8,375 bases of DNA from Thiohalocapsa sp. (GTDB lineage: Bacteria; Pseudomonadota; Gammaproteobacteria; Chromatiales; Chromatiaceae), in contig NZ_JAIFKJ010000647.1 of assembly GCF_019695415.1 (NCBI RefSeq), positions 1 to 8,375 of the forward strand, given 5' to 3'. Numbering within the stretch: position 1 is the stretch's first letter; every line of letters begins with the position of its first letter. A model generated the notes under the pieces. That model ran no database searches. It worked only from the letters and a program-made list of their open reading frames with translations, and had not been told where the DNA came from. Shown piece by piece: positions 1 to 6,032 of the stretch. The position numbers were made by a program, and so were the translations under genes.

Positions 1-379
<379 letters not shown>

Positions 380-449
380 GCCTAACGGCGCCTCCCGGGT
401 CTCGTAGTCAGCCTTGCGAGAAACGTTGATCCAATGGCGCGGTATCGCC

Positions 450-3242
450 TCAGTTACCGCCCGCCAAGCGCTCGTACAGGGCGTCGGCTTCTGCCTTCTC
501 GGGGAAGGACTGGGTCTTCAGGTTCAGCAGCACGCGGCGCGCGCCGGCCTCGTCGCCCGTGCCGGCGAGCGCCTGGGCGTAGCGAAACGCGATACTGGGG
601 TCCGCGCTGCTGGAATGGGCCTGCGAGAGCAGTGGTAGTGCCTCGGCGTAGTCCCCTTTGGCCAGCAATACTGTGCCCTTGGTGTCGATGAAGGCCGCGT
701 TATTGGGGTTCAGCGCCAGCGCCCGCTCGGCATAACCCAGTGCCTCCTCCGGCGCTGTTTCCGCCAGCAGCATCGCCAGATTGTTGAGGGCGATGGGATT
801 GCTCGCATTGCTGTCGAGCACGCGCCGGTACTGCTCGATAGCAAGCGCCTCATCGTCCGCCTCAAGGCCGAGTTGCGCCAGCGCCAGGCGACCTGCGACG
901 TTACTGGGATGCGCCTGCAGCCACTCCCGCATCAGGTGAAGCGCCTCTGCGGGCCGCCCGGCGCTGGAGCGTGCCTCGGCGAGCCAAAGCGTGTAAACGA
1001 GGGTGTCCGGATGGGCCGAGGCGAGCTCGCCCAGTATGGTACTGGCCTCGGCGAAGTCGCCCTTCCCAATCAGGAAGCGTGCCCATGCGGCTCGCAGTGT
1101 GGGATGTTCGGGCGCCAGTGACAGGAGCCGTTCCAGCATGGCTTCACGCTCAGCGCCCCCCGGTTGGGCGGCGAGAATCCGAGCCAGGCGTTCGTGCTCC
1201 AGCTCGGCATCGCGGTCGAGCTCCAGGCCAGTCGATAAATTGGTCTCCGCTGCCCGCAGATCCCCGCGCTGGGCATTCAGCGAGGCGAGCAGATAGCGAA
1301 ACCGGGGTATGGTGGGATTGCGCTCGGCGAGCTCTATGAGCGTCGCTGCTGAGGCCGTCGCGTCGCCAGCTGCAAGCTCGGCCTGCGCCTTCAGCAACAG
1401 CAGAGCCTGGCTTCGCTTCTGTTCCGCCGGTGCGCGCTCGAGCAGAGTCCGAGCGGCACTCGCATCGCCGTCTGCGAGATAACTGCGTGCCAAAATCAGG
1501 CGCAGGCGTAGGGCGTCGGGGCTTTGGTCGAGGAGGGCCTTGATGCGCTCGATGAAGCTCTCGGTGTCGCCCTCGCGTTGCTCGAGGGCTGCGCGCGCGA
1601 GCGCAATATCCGCATTGTCCGGATCTGCCTCCAGGGCAGCGTCCAGCACTGCGCTGGCTTGCTCGGGCCGGTCCGTGCCGAGCTCCAGGGCGGCCAGTGC
1701 GAGGGCGGCGCGCTCGAAGCTCGGGTCAAGCTCCAGCGCCTTGCCGAACGCTGCACGGGCCGCGTCGAGCTCTCCGGCTTGGGCGAGCAGGGCGGCTTTG
1801 GCGGTGTATGCCAACGGGTTGTTCGGCGCGCGCTCGAGGAACTCGTCGGCCGCGGCACGGGCAGTATCCGGCTCACCTGCGCTGATGGCGGCGCGCATCA
1901 GCAGCATGCGAGCACGCTCGTTATCGGGCTCGGCGCTCACCACCCGTTCGAGCAGCGTACGCGCGCCTTGTACATCGCCGTCGGCAAGCAATTGCTGGGC
2001 ATGGGCGAGCTGTGCGGACGGGAGTTCGGGGAAGCGCTCGGCGGCCTTGGTGACGAGTGCTTTCGCCTCATCCGCGCGGCCTTGTTGTGCGAGCGCCCGG
2101 CGCAGCAACTCCATGGCCAACGGTGATGCGTTGGTGGACCCGGCGATAGGGCGAATTGCTTCCTCCGCACCAGCGGCGTTGCCTAGCGCGAGGCGGGTGC
2201 TCGCGAGCAGTTCACGCGCCTGAGGGTTGTCCGGCAGGGCGGCCGTGAGTCGCAATAGGTACTCTTCCGCCTGTGCGTGACGGCCGACGCGGTTCAATGC
2301 CTGCGCCGCGTAGTAGATTGCGGTTGAGTCGTCGGGCGCCAGCTGCAGGTAGGCGTCCAGCCGCTCCGCGGCGGTGGCCGCATCGCCTTGCAGCAGGGCA
2401 AGGCGTCCTTCCAGGTAGGCAAGGCCGGGAAGGCGCTCTCGCTGTCGGCGCACGGCCTCGATGTCGGCGGACGCCGATTCCAAGTTCTGCTCATCCAGGT
2501 GCACCACGGCCCGCTGGTAGTGCAGCGGCCAGCTGCTGCGGGCGTGCTTGATTGCCTGCGTGTAGGCGTCAATGGCAGCCTGGTTGTTGCGCTCTATCCG
2601 CTCCAGGGTTGCCAATGCCTGCCAGGCATCCGCCGACTCCGGATGCAGGTCCATCGCATGACGGATGCTCGCCCGCGCGGCGGCGGTGTCGCCGCGGCGC
2701 AGCTCAAGGGTTGCCATACCGAGGATGGCTCGCAGGGCGCTGGGGTCGGCATCCACCGCTTCTGAGAAGGCCTTCGCGGCGGCGTCCGCGTGCTCCTGGT
2801 ATAAGCGCACGCTGCCCCGCAGCGCCAGAATGTCCGTTCGTTGGGCGGGGGTCGCATCCTCGGTCGGGTCGGCCCATTCCAGCGCCCGGGACATGGCACG
2901 CGGGGCCAACAGCGCTTCAACGAGACCTATTCGTGTCTCCGCATCGTCGGCGCCCGCATCCCTGGCGCGCATGAACTCCTGCTCGGCAGCGAGCGGCTGG
3001 CCAACGTCTAGGTAGATACGCCCCAAGAGCATGCGTGCTGCGGCATCATCAGGGCTTTGCTGCAACAGGCTCTTGAGGCGGACGATAGCGCCTTGGATCT
3101 CGCCTTGGTGCCAATCCTTTTCCGCGTCATCTATCGAGGCGTTCGCGAAGGTTGGTATGCCCAGCAGTAACGACAGCAGCGCCACGCAGAGGCGCAGGAC
3201 GGGTAGACGACCTTGGAGTCGGGTCTGGATTTGGCTGGCCAT
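450..3242 (-). CDS. prsT: Exported TPR-repeat protein resembling PrsT of PEP-CTERM/exopolysaccharide systems
   Basis: This 930-residue protein is built almost wholly of tetratricopeptide repeats. Residues 1-36 look like a signal peptide: Arg at 8, 12 and 17, a hydrophobic stretch about 18-30, and a signal peptidase I-type site after AlaAsnAla near 33-35. From about residue 40 to the C terminus there are roughly twenty helix-pair units of the form A-x-LxxxG-AxxxAxxxLxxxP, clear examples lying near 141-168, 410-440, 480-508, 515-543 and 853-880. Length and layout, including the final Leu-Asn-Asn-Leu-Ala TPR block (about 819-845), recall the PrsT family, found beside exosortase/exopolysaccharide loci. 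That match is by eye, and a generic TPR scaffold cannot be excluded. Known PrsT proteins are described as lipoproteins; this one has no lipobox, its only cysteine being Cys19 inside the signal peptide. No exosortase, PEP-CTERM or polysaccharide gene is visible nearby. The start is fixed by AGGGAGA 9 bases before the ATG. The gene has its own candidate promoter at 3283-3311, and uvrA follows 70 bases after the stop. Confidence 0.85.
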   Translation of the reverse strand: MASQIQTRLQGRLPVLRLCVALLSLLLGIPTFANASIDDAEKDWHQGEIQGAIVRLKSLLQQSPDDAAARMLLGRIYLDVGQPLAAEQEFMRARDAGADDAETRIGLVEALLAPRAMSRALEWADPTEDATPAQRTDILALRGSVRLYQEHADAAAKAFSEAVDADPSALRAILGMATLELRRGDTAAARASIRHAMDLHPESADAWQALATLERIERNNQAAIDAYTQAIKHARSSWPLHYQRAVVHLDEQNLESASADIEAVRRQRERLPGLAYLEGRLALLQGDAATAAERLDAYLQLAPDDSTAIYYAAQALNRVGRHAQAEEYLLRLTAALPDNPQARELLASTRLALGNAAGAEEAIRPIAGSTNASPLAMELLRRALAQQGRADEAKALVTKAAERFPELPSAQLAHAQQLLADGDVQGARTLLERVVSAEPDNERARMLLMRAAISAGEPDTARAAADEFLERAPNNPLAYTAKAALLAQAGELDAARAAFGKALELDPSFERAALALAALELGTDRPEQASAVLDAALEADPDNADIALARAALEQREGDTESFIERIKALLDQSPDALRLRLILARSYLADGDASAARTLLERAPAEQKRSQALLLLKAQAELAAGDATASAATLIELAERNPTIPRFRYLLASLNAQRGDLRAAETNLSTGLELDRDAELEHERLARILAAQPGGAEREAMLERLLSLAPEHPTLRAAWARFLIGKGDFAEASTILGELASAHPDTLVYTLWLAEARSSAGRPAEALHLMREWLQAHPSNVAGRLALAQLGLEADDEALAIEQYRRVLDSNASNPIALNNLAMLLAETAPEEALGYAERALALNPNNAAFIDTKGTVLLAKGDYAEALPLLSQAHSSSADPSIAFRYAQALAGTGDEAGARRVLLNLKTQSFPEKAEADALYERLAGGN

Positions 3243-3251
3243 ATTGGTGGT

Positions 3252-3258
3252 TCTCCCT
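3252..3258 (-). promoter_or_regulatory. Ribosome binding site of the TPR gene
   Basis: The minus strand reads AGGGAGA here, 9 bases before the ATG at 3240-3242. It supports this start for the 930-residue protein, placing the signal peptide at the true N terminus. Confidence 0.75.
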
Positions 3259-3282
3259 GGTCAGTGGCACAACGACGCCAGC

Positions 3283-3311
3283 ATCATAAGCATCGCCTGA
3301 GGGTTCGTCAG
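3283..3311 (-). promoter_or_regulatory. Candidate sigma70 promoter of the TPR gene
   Basis: On the minus strand, CTGACG (complement of 3306-3311; 4 of 6 to TTGACA) and TATGAT (complement of 3283-3288; 5 of 6 to TATAAT) are separated by exactly 17 bases. Transcription would start near 3276, giving a leader of about 34 bases that includes the ribosome binding site. The match was found by eye, without scoring against background. Confidence 0.5.
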
Positions 3312-3313
3312 GC
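3295..3313. promoter_or_regulatory. Operator-like inverted repeat over the -35 box of the TPR promoter
   Basis: GCCTGA (3295-3300) and TCAGGC (3308-3313) form a perfect 6-base inverted repeat with a 7-base spacer. The right arm covers the candidate -35 hexamer (3306-3311) and the left arm lies in the promoter spacer, a position where a dimeric repressor could block RNA polymerase. The half-site spacing is one base short of a LexA site, so it is not an SOS box. The binding protein is unknown. Confidence 0.35.
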
Positions 3314-3456
3314 CGGCGTGCGCACACGGGGGCCTAGCGCCGACGAACTGCAGTGCACGTTTTCGTGCCCGTCGATGATGTCATGGCTCGGATGCACCGC
3401 ACCGAGGGTCATCCATCGTTTGCCTGGTCGCTACGGCAGGGCACTCTTGCGACAGG

Positions 3457-3472
3457 CCGTCGGCAGCGACGG
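3457..3472 (-). terminator. Hairpin downstream of htpX, possible weak or Rho-assisted terminator
   Basis: CCGTCG (3457-3462) and CGACGG (3467-3472) form a perfect 6-bp stem with a 4-base loop, 14 bases past the htpX stop codon. No T tract follows on the minus strand, so it is not a standard intrinsic terminator. The rest of the 244-base gap between htpX and the TPR gene shows only the TPR promoter region. Confidence 0.3.
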
Positions 3473-3486
3473 ATAGGCCCTCGCTC

Positions 3487-4359
3487 TTACCTCTTGGCGT
3501 TCTGCAGCGCCGTGATGCGCTCTTCCAGCGGTGGGTGGCTCGCAAACAGCTTCTTCAAGCCGTCGCCGATGTTGCCGGAGATGCCGAAGGCGGCGAACTC
3601 GCCGGCCGGCAGATCGTGGGGCTCATGCACACGCTGCAGTGCGCGCAGGGCGGCGATCATCTGCTCGCGGCCGGCGAGTCGGGCACCGCCGGCGTCCGCC
3701 CTGAACTCACGGAAACGCGAGAACCACATGACGACGATGGAGGCGAGGAAGCCCAGGATGATCTCCGCAATGATCGACACCACGAAGTAACCGATGCCGA
3801 CACCCCCGCTGTCGTTATTGCCGCGCAGGGCGGAGTCGACGAAGCCGCCGATGACCCGCGCCAGCACGATGACGAAGGTGTTCAGTACGCCCTGGATCAG
3901 CGCGAGGGTCACCATATCGCCGTTGGCGACGTGGCTGATCTCGTGGCCGACCACGGCCTCCACCTCGTCTCGGTTCATGTGCTGCAGCAGCCCTGTGCTG
4001 ACGGCCACCAGCGCGTCGTTGCGGTTCCAGCCGGTAGCGAAGGCGTTCGGGTCCGGCTGATCGAAGATACCCACCTCCGGCATGCGGATGCCGCTCTGCT
4101 CGGATTGCCGGCGTACAACCTCGAACAGCCATTGCTCGAAGGGGGTCTGCGGCTGTTCGATGATCTGCACGCCCATGGAACGCTTGGCGAGCCACTTGGA
4201 CATGAACAGTGAGATCATCGAGCCGCCGAAGCCGAACACGAGCGCGAGGATCAGCAGCCCGCTGCCGGTCTGTGCGGACACGCCAAGGATGCTCAACACG
4301 ATGTAGAGCACCGTCAGGATCGCGAAGTTGGTCGCGACGAACAGCAACACTCTCAGCAT
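3487..4359 (-). CDS. htpX: HtpX, membrane-bound zinc metalloprotease (M48B)
   Basis: HtpX is an inner-membrane endopeptidase that cuts misfolded or damaged membrane proteins, working alongside FtsH in envelope quality control. The protein has 290 residues, close to the 293 of E. coli HtpX. Hydrophobic segments lie at about 4-26 and 33-55, then after the catalytic motif at about 151-173 and 190-212. The zinc site is HEISH at 139-143 (His139, Glu140, His143), and the third ligand is probably Glu218 in SRFREFRAD. The C-terminal SHPPLEERI motif (274-282) is typical of the family. GGGAG (complement of 4370-4374) stands 10 bases before the ATG, fixing the start. In E. coli htpX is controlled by sigma32 and the Cpx system; here weak sigma32-like boxes lie upstream. 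The gene is divergent from the tRNA-Ala promoter, with 197 bases between htpX and tRNA-Ala. Confidence 0.97.
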   Translation of the reverse strand: MLRVLLFVATNFAILTVLYIVLSILGVSAQTGSGLLILALVFGFGGSMISLFMSKWLAKRSMGVQIIEQPQTPFEQWLFEVVRRQSEQSGIRMPEVGIFDQPDPNAFATGWNRNDALVAVSTGLLQHMNRDEVEAVVGHEISHVANGDMVTLALIQGVLNTFVIVLARVIGGFVDSALRGNNDSGGVGIGYFVVSIIAEIILGFLASIVVMWFSRFREFRADAGGARLAGREQMIAALRALQRVHEPHDLPAGEFAAFGISGNIGDGLKKLFASHPPLEERITALQNAKR

Positions 4360-4422
4360 CTGCGGATTTCTCCCAGTGGATCAGGATGGATTTGGTGTCG
4401 GTCGGAAATTTCAGCGCAAGTA

Positions 4423-4451
4423 ACATGGATGCCCGCTGCGGCCGGCGCAAG
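4423..4451 (-). promoter_or_regulatory. Possible heat-shock (sigma32-like) promoter of htpX
   Basis: The minus strand has CTTGCGC (complement of 4445-4451), 14 bases, then ATCCATGT (complement of 4423-4430). Against the sigma32 consensus CTTGAAA / CCCCATNT, the CTTG core and the CCATnT core match. A second CTTGCGC (complement of 4414-4420) lies 31 bases further downstream, with a weaker -10 candidate CACCAAAT after 16 bases. The idea rests partly on htpX being a known heat-shock gene in E. coli; the sequence match alone is modest. Confidence 0.25.
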
Positions 4452-4515
4452 TCATCCCGGCGCTGCGGGGTAAGCGCTCACGGTCGGTACGGCCAGAAGC
4501 GCCGGGCCTAGAGGG

Positions 4516-4544
4516 TGGACACATCCGCCGCAGCCGATTATAGT
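4516..4544 (+). promoter_or_regulatory. Promoter of the tRNA-Ala gene
   Basis: TGGACA (4516-4521) and TATAGT (4539-4544) are each 5 of 6 to the sigma70 consensus and are spaced by 17 bases. The bases just after the -10 box are GCGCGGC, a GC-rich discriminator of the kind linked to growth-rate and ppGpp control of stable RNA genes. Transcription would begin near 4551, about 6 bases before the mature tRNA end. It is the clearest promoter in the window. Confidence 0.75.
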
Positions 4545-4556
4545 GCGCGGCTTACT

Positions 4557-4632
4557 GGGGCCATAGCTCAGCTGGGAGAGCGCAACACTGGCAGTGTTGA
4601 GGTCGGCGGTTCGATCCCGCCTGGCTCCACCA
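4557..4632 (+). tRNA. tRNA-Ala (anticodon GGC)
   Basis: A 76-base complete cloverleaf. The acceptor arms GGGGCCA and TGGCTCC pair (4557-4563 with 4622-4628). The D arm GCTC/GAGC is intact. The anticodon stem CAACA/TGTTG (4583-4587, 4595-4599) encloses the loop CTGGCAG with anticodon GGC at 4590-4592, reading GCC codons. The T arm carries GGTTCGATC. The 3' CCA is encoded (4630-4632). It is nearly the same as E. coli tRNA-Ala(GGC) outside the anticodon stem. A strong hairpin-plus-T-tract follows 18 bases downstream. Confidence 0.97.
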
Positions 4633-4650
4633 AACACCGGTATGGGAAGT

Positions 4651-4683
4651 CCGGCCGGCCGCCTCGCGGCCGGCCGGTTTTTC
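4651..4683 (+). terminator. Strong intrinsic terminator between tRNA-Ala and tRNA-Glu
   Basis: A perfect 12-bp, all G-C stem (4651-4662 with 4666-4677) with a 3-base CTC loop is followed at once by TTTTT (4678-4682). By form this is a very strong Rho-independent terminator. Its place is odd: the next tRNA begins only 18 bases after the T tract, so it lies inside what would otherwise be a two-tRNA transcript. Confidence 0.85.
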
Positions 4684-4700
4684 GTCCGAACCTGCCTCAT

Positions 4701-4776
4701 GTCCCCATCGTCTAGAGGCCTAGGACACCGCCCTTTCACGGCGGCAACCGGGGTTCGAATCCCCGTGGGGACGCCA
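4701..4776 (+). tRNA. tRNA-Glu (anticodon UUC)
   Basis: A 76-base complete cloverleaf. The acceptor arm GTCCCCA pairs with TGGGGAC. The anticodon stem CCGCC/GGCGG (4728-4732, 4740-4744) encloses the loop CTTTCAC with anticodon TTC at 4735-4737, reading GAA and GAG. The T loop carries GTTCGAATC. The 3' CCA is encoded (4774-4776). It matches bacterial tRNA-Glu(UUC) closely. No promoter can be placed cleanly upstream, because the terminator hairpin ending at 4683 occupies the -20 to -50 region. It is transcribed either by read-through from tRNA-Ala or from a promoter hidden in the hairpin. Confidence 0.97.
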
Positions 4777-4784
4777 AACCAGGT

Positions 4785-4818
4785 AAAGGGTTGCTCGGGT
4801 TTCCGGGCAGCCCTTTTT
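4785..4818 (+). terminator. Intrinsic terminator after tRNA-Glu
   Basis: A 14-bp stem (4785-4798 with 4803-4816, two G-U pairs) with loop GTTT ends in a run of five T (4814-4818). It begins 9 bases after the tRNA-Glu CCA. On the minus strand the same hairpin ends in only three T, so it may act weakly for the convergent SYLF gene, whose stop codon lies 73 bases away. Confidence 0.85.
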
Positions 4819-4890
4819 GTTGGATGCAGAAAGGGCGCAATGCCTGTCTCGGGTTCGGCTCTGGTGTTGGCGCTGTGGATCCGGCCGATG

Positions 4891-5472
4891 TCAGAGTGGC
4901 TTGTAGCTGAATTTCTGACCGCCGATGCTGGCCTCGTACATGAGCCCGCCCTTGGTTACCGTGAAGACAGCCATGCCCTTGTAGTATCGCCCTGCGGTCG
5001 CCGCGTCGTGCTCGGTACCGCTGGCAGTCACAGAGCTGCCGGAGGTGCGTGCAGCGGCGGAAACACCCGCGGTGATCGCCACCGCCTCGGCCTGCGCGGA
5101 AAACTCGAAATTCCCGCTGGTAAATTCTTCAAAGGCGCGTCGGTCTTGCAAGAACACGATCATGCTGTAGGCCTGACCACCGAGCTGCCAGCCGATGCTG
5201 AGCTGCGTGACCGTGGTTTTGCCGACGGGGCTTGCATCGCCGCTGAGATAGACCAAGCCCTCACCGAAGGCGCCGCCGACACCAATGCCTGCTTTCCCGA
5301 CAGTGGGGAACACCGCATATCCGTAGCTGTTCTCGAAGAAGCTGGCGCTTTCCCCTGCTTGGCGGAAGACTTCAATGGTGGCCTGATACTTGTCTGCCCA
5401 GGCCCCTTCGACGGCCAGTAGTAGGACACAGGCCGTGAGAAGGGCTTTCGAACGGAATGCTGCGACGACCAT
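4891..5472 (-). CDS. Exported SYLF-domain (Ysc84-like) lipid-binding family protein
   Basis: This 193-residue protein has a signal peptide and one SYLF domain (Ysc84/DUF500 family). Eukaryotic members bind phosphoinositides; the role of bacterial ones is unknown, though an envelope or periplasmic place is likely. Residues 1-26 form the signal peptide: Arg7 and Lys9, a hydrophobic run 10-21, and cleavage expected after AlaTrpAla at 24-26. A lipobox-like LTAC at 12-15 exists, but the hydrophobic stretch before it is too short and hydrophobicity continues after it, so secretion by signal peptidase I is favoured. Family-like blocks are SYGYAVFPTVGKAG (49-62), the Gly-rich GIGVGGAFGEGLVY (62-75), LSIGWQLGGQAYSMIVFL (91-108) and the C-terminal KGGLMYEASIGGQKFSY (174-190). 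The frame is open upstream to 5574, but that extension is Arg/Pro-rich and not signal-like, so Met at 5472 is chosen; its Shine-Dalgarno is weak (GAG). The gene is divergent from the SMR exporter gene across 140 bases. Confidence 0.88.
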   Translation of the reverse strand: MVVAAFRSKALLTACVLLLAVEGAWADKYQATIEVFRQAGESASFFENSYGYAVFPTVGKAGIGVGGAFGEGLVYLSGDASPVGKTTVTQLSIGWQLGGQAYSMIVFLQDRRAFEEFTSGNFEFSAQAEAVAITAGVSAAARTSGSSVTASGTEHDAATAGRYYKGMAVFTVTKGGLMYEASIGGQKFSYKPL

Positions 5473-5494
5473 ATGGGATCTCAGTGCGGAAGTG

Positions 5495-5541
5495 CGGGCC
5501 AATTGCCAGGCCCGATTGGGGAATGCCCGGCGGCGCGGGCC
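5495..5541. repeat. Alternating CGGGCC / GGCCCG inverted repeats between the SYLF and SMR genes
   Basis: CGGGCC occurs at 5495-5500 and 5536-5541 with GGCCCG at 5509-5514 between them, so the middle element can pair with either flank. GCCCG at 5525-5529 can also pair with CGGGC at 5536-5540. The hairpins are mutually exclusive, as in leader switches or a multi-half-site operator. No T tract follows on either strand, so it is not a terminator. In GC-rich DNA some of this could arise by chance. No clear promoter for either divergent gene could be placed in the 140-base gap. Confidence 0.35.
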
Positions 5542-5612
5542 TAGGTGGAAACGCTGTTCGCACGGCACCGGCATAGCAGACGCCAGGGTACTAGAACCGG
5601 GAGCGGAGTGGG

Positions 5613-5945
5613 ATGTCGATGGCCTGGGTTTATTTGATCTTCGCCGGCTTCTTCGAATGGGGCTGGCCCGTGGGGCTCAAGCTCGGGATGACCGACGCCG
5701 GGGTCCGCTGGGGCTGGCTCGCCTTCTCGGTGCTCTGCATCGCCGCCAGCGGCACCCTGTTGCTGCTGGCGCAGCGCAGCATCCCGATGGGTACGGCTTA
5801 CGCGGTCTGGACCGGTATCGGCGCCGTCGGCACCTTCGTGCTCGGTCTTCTCTTGTTCGGCGAGCCGGCCGGCGTGGCGCGCTTCTTCTTCGTCGGCCTG
5901 ATCGTGATCGGCATCGTCGGTCTGAAGCTCGCCTCGCCGCAATAA
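5613..5945 (+). CDS. sugE: SMR-family exporter of the SugE/Gdx type (guanidinium exporter)
   Basis: A 110-residue inner-membrane protein with four hydrophobic helices at about 4-22, 32-52, 60-82 and 87-105. Small multidrug resistance proteins work as antiparallel dimers that exchange protons for cations. The Gdx branch, to which E. coli SugE belongs, exports guanidinium and some quaternary ammonium ions. The essential glutamate is Glu15, with Trp18, Ser46, Tyr63 and Trp66 at the places of Gdx substrate-site residues. The segment GTAYAVWTGIGAVG (60-73) and the ending IVGLKL are characteristic of the SugE branch. The segment after Glu15 is Trp-Gly-Trp-Pro where E. coli SugE has Val-Val-Trp-Ala. 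Two starts are possible: ATG 5613 has GGGAG at 9 bases; ATG 5619 has GGAG at 10 bases and lines up exactly with E. coli SugE, putting the glutamate at position 13. No guanidine riboswitch consensus was recognised upstream. A palindromic terminator shared with sodB follows. Confidence 0.92.
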   Translation: MSMAWVYLIFAGFFEWGWPVGLKLGMTDAGVRWGWLAFSVLCIAASGTLLLLAQRSIPMGTAYAVWTGIGAVGTFVLGLLLFGEPAGVARFFFVGLIVIGIVGLKLASPQ

Positions 5946-5959
5946 GGACCACCGATAAA

Positions 5960-5996
5960 AAACCGCCCAGCGCCGCGGCGCTGGGCGGTTTCCAGA
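5960..5996. terminator. Palindromic bidirectional terminator between sugE and sodB
   Basis: Bases 5960-5991 are a perfect 32-base palindrome centred at 5975/5976 that can fold into a 14-bp stem with a CGCG loop. On the minus strand it is followed by a run of T (complement of the A run 5957-5962), making a strong terminator for sodB. On the plus strand only TTT (5989-5991) follows, giving weaker termination for sugE. The two genes converge here, with their stop codons 87 bases apart. Confidence 0.8.
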
Positions 5997-6001
5997 GTCG
6001 A

Positions 6002-6020
6002 CCCTCGGCGCAGCCGAGGG
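6002..6020 (-). terminator. Second hairpin just after the sodB stop codon
   Basis: CCCTCGGC (6002-6009) and GCCGAGGG (6013-6020) form a perfect 8-bp stem with a 3-base loop, 12 bases past the sodB stop. No T tract follows on either strand. It stands in tandem with the palindromic terminator and could protect the sodB 3' end or aid termination. Confidence 0.4.
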
Positions 6021-6032
6021 CGGCTGTGAGCG

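Noticed and set aside
1540..2223. Long plus-strand open frame of 227 codons within the TPR gene
   Set aside because: It is antisense to a GC-rich repeat gene and low in complexity (Ser/Ala/Arg). Stop codons are rare there in most frames. There is no family resemblance.
450..3242. Internal repeats of the TPR gene as a possible CRISPR-like or tandem DNA repeat
   Set aside because: The repeats are at protein level (about 34 residues) and degenerate in DNA. There are no identical repeats or regular spacers.
3296..3312. LexA (SOS) box in the TPR promoter
   Set aside because: The CTG and CAG arms are separated by 9 bases instead of 10, and the outer bases do not fit CTGT-N8-ACAG.
4557..4776. tRNA genes as an integration site for a mobile element
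   Set aside because: Both tRNAs are complete, with encoded CCA. No integrase, no repeated tRNA 3' fragment and no shift in composition is seen nearby.
4594..5421. Plus-strand open frame of 275 codons running from tRNA-Ala into the SYLF gene
   Set aside because: It crosses both tRNA genes and two terminators and is antisense to a recognised protein gene, so it cannot be a real product.
5473..5574. N-terminal extension of the SYLF protein to the upstream ATG at 5574
   Set aside because: The extra 34 residues are Arg/Pro-rich and would bury the signal peptide. The internal Met starts a standard signal sequence.
5473..5612. Guanidine riboswitch upstream of the SMR exporter
   Set aside because: CTAGG and CCGGGAG stretches recall parts of the guanidine-I (ykkC) motif, but they are not in the right order or spacing, and the paired ACGR loops of the guanidine-II class are missing.
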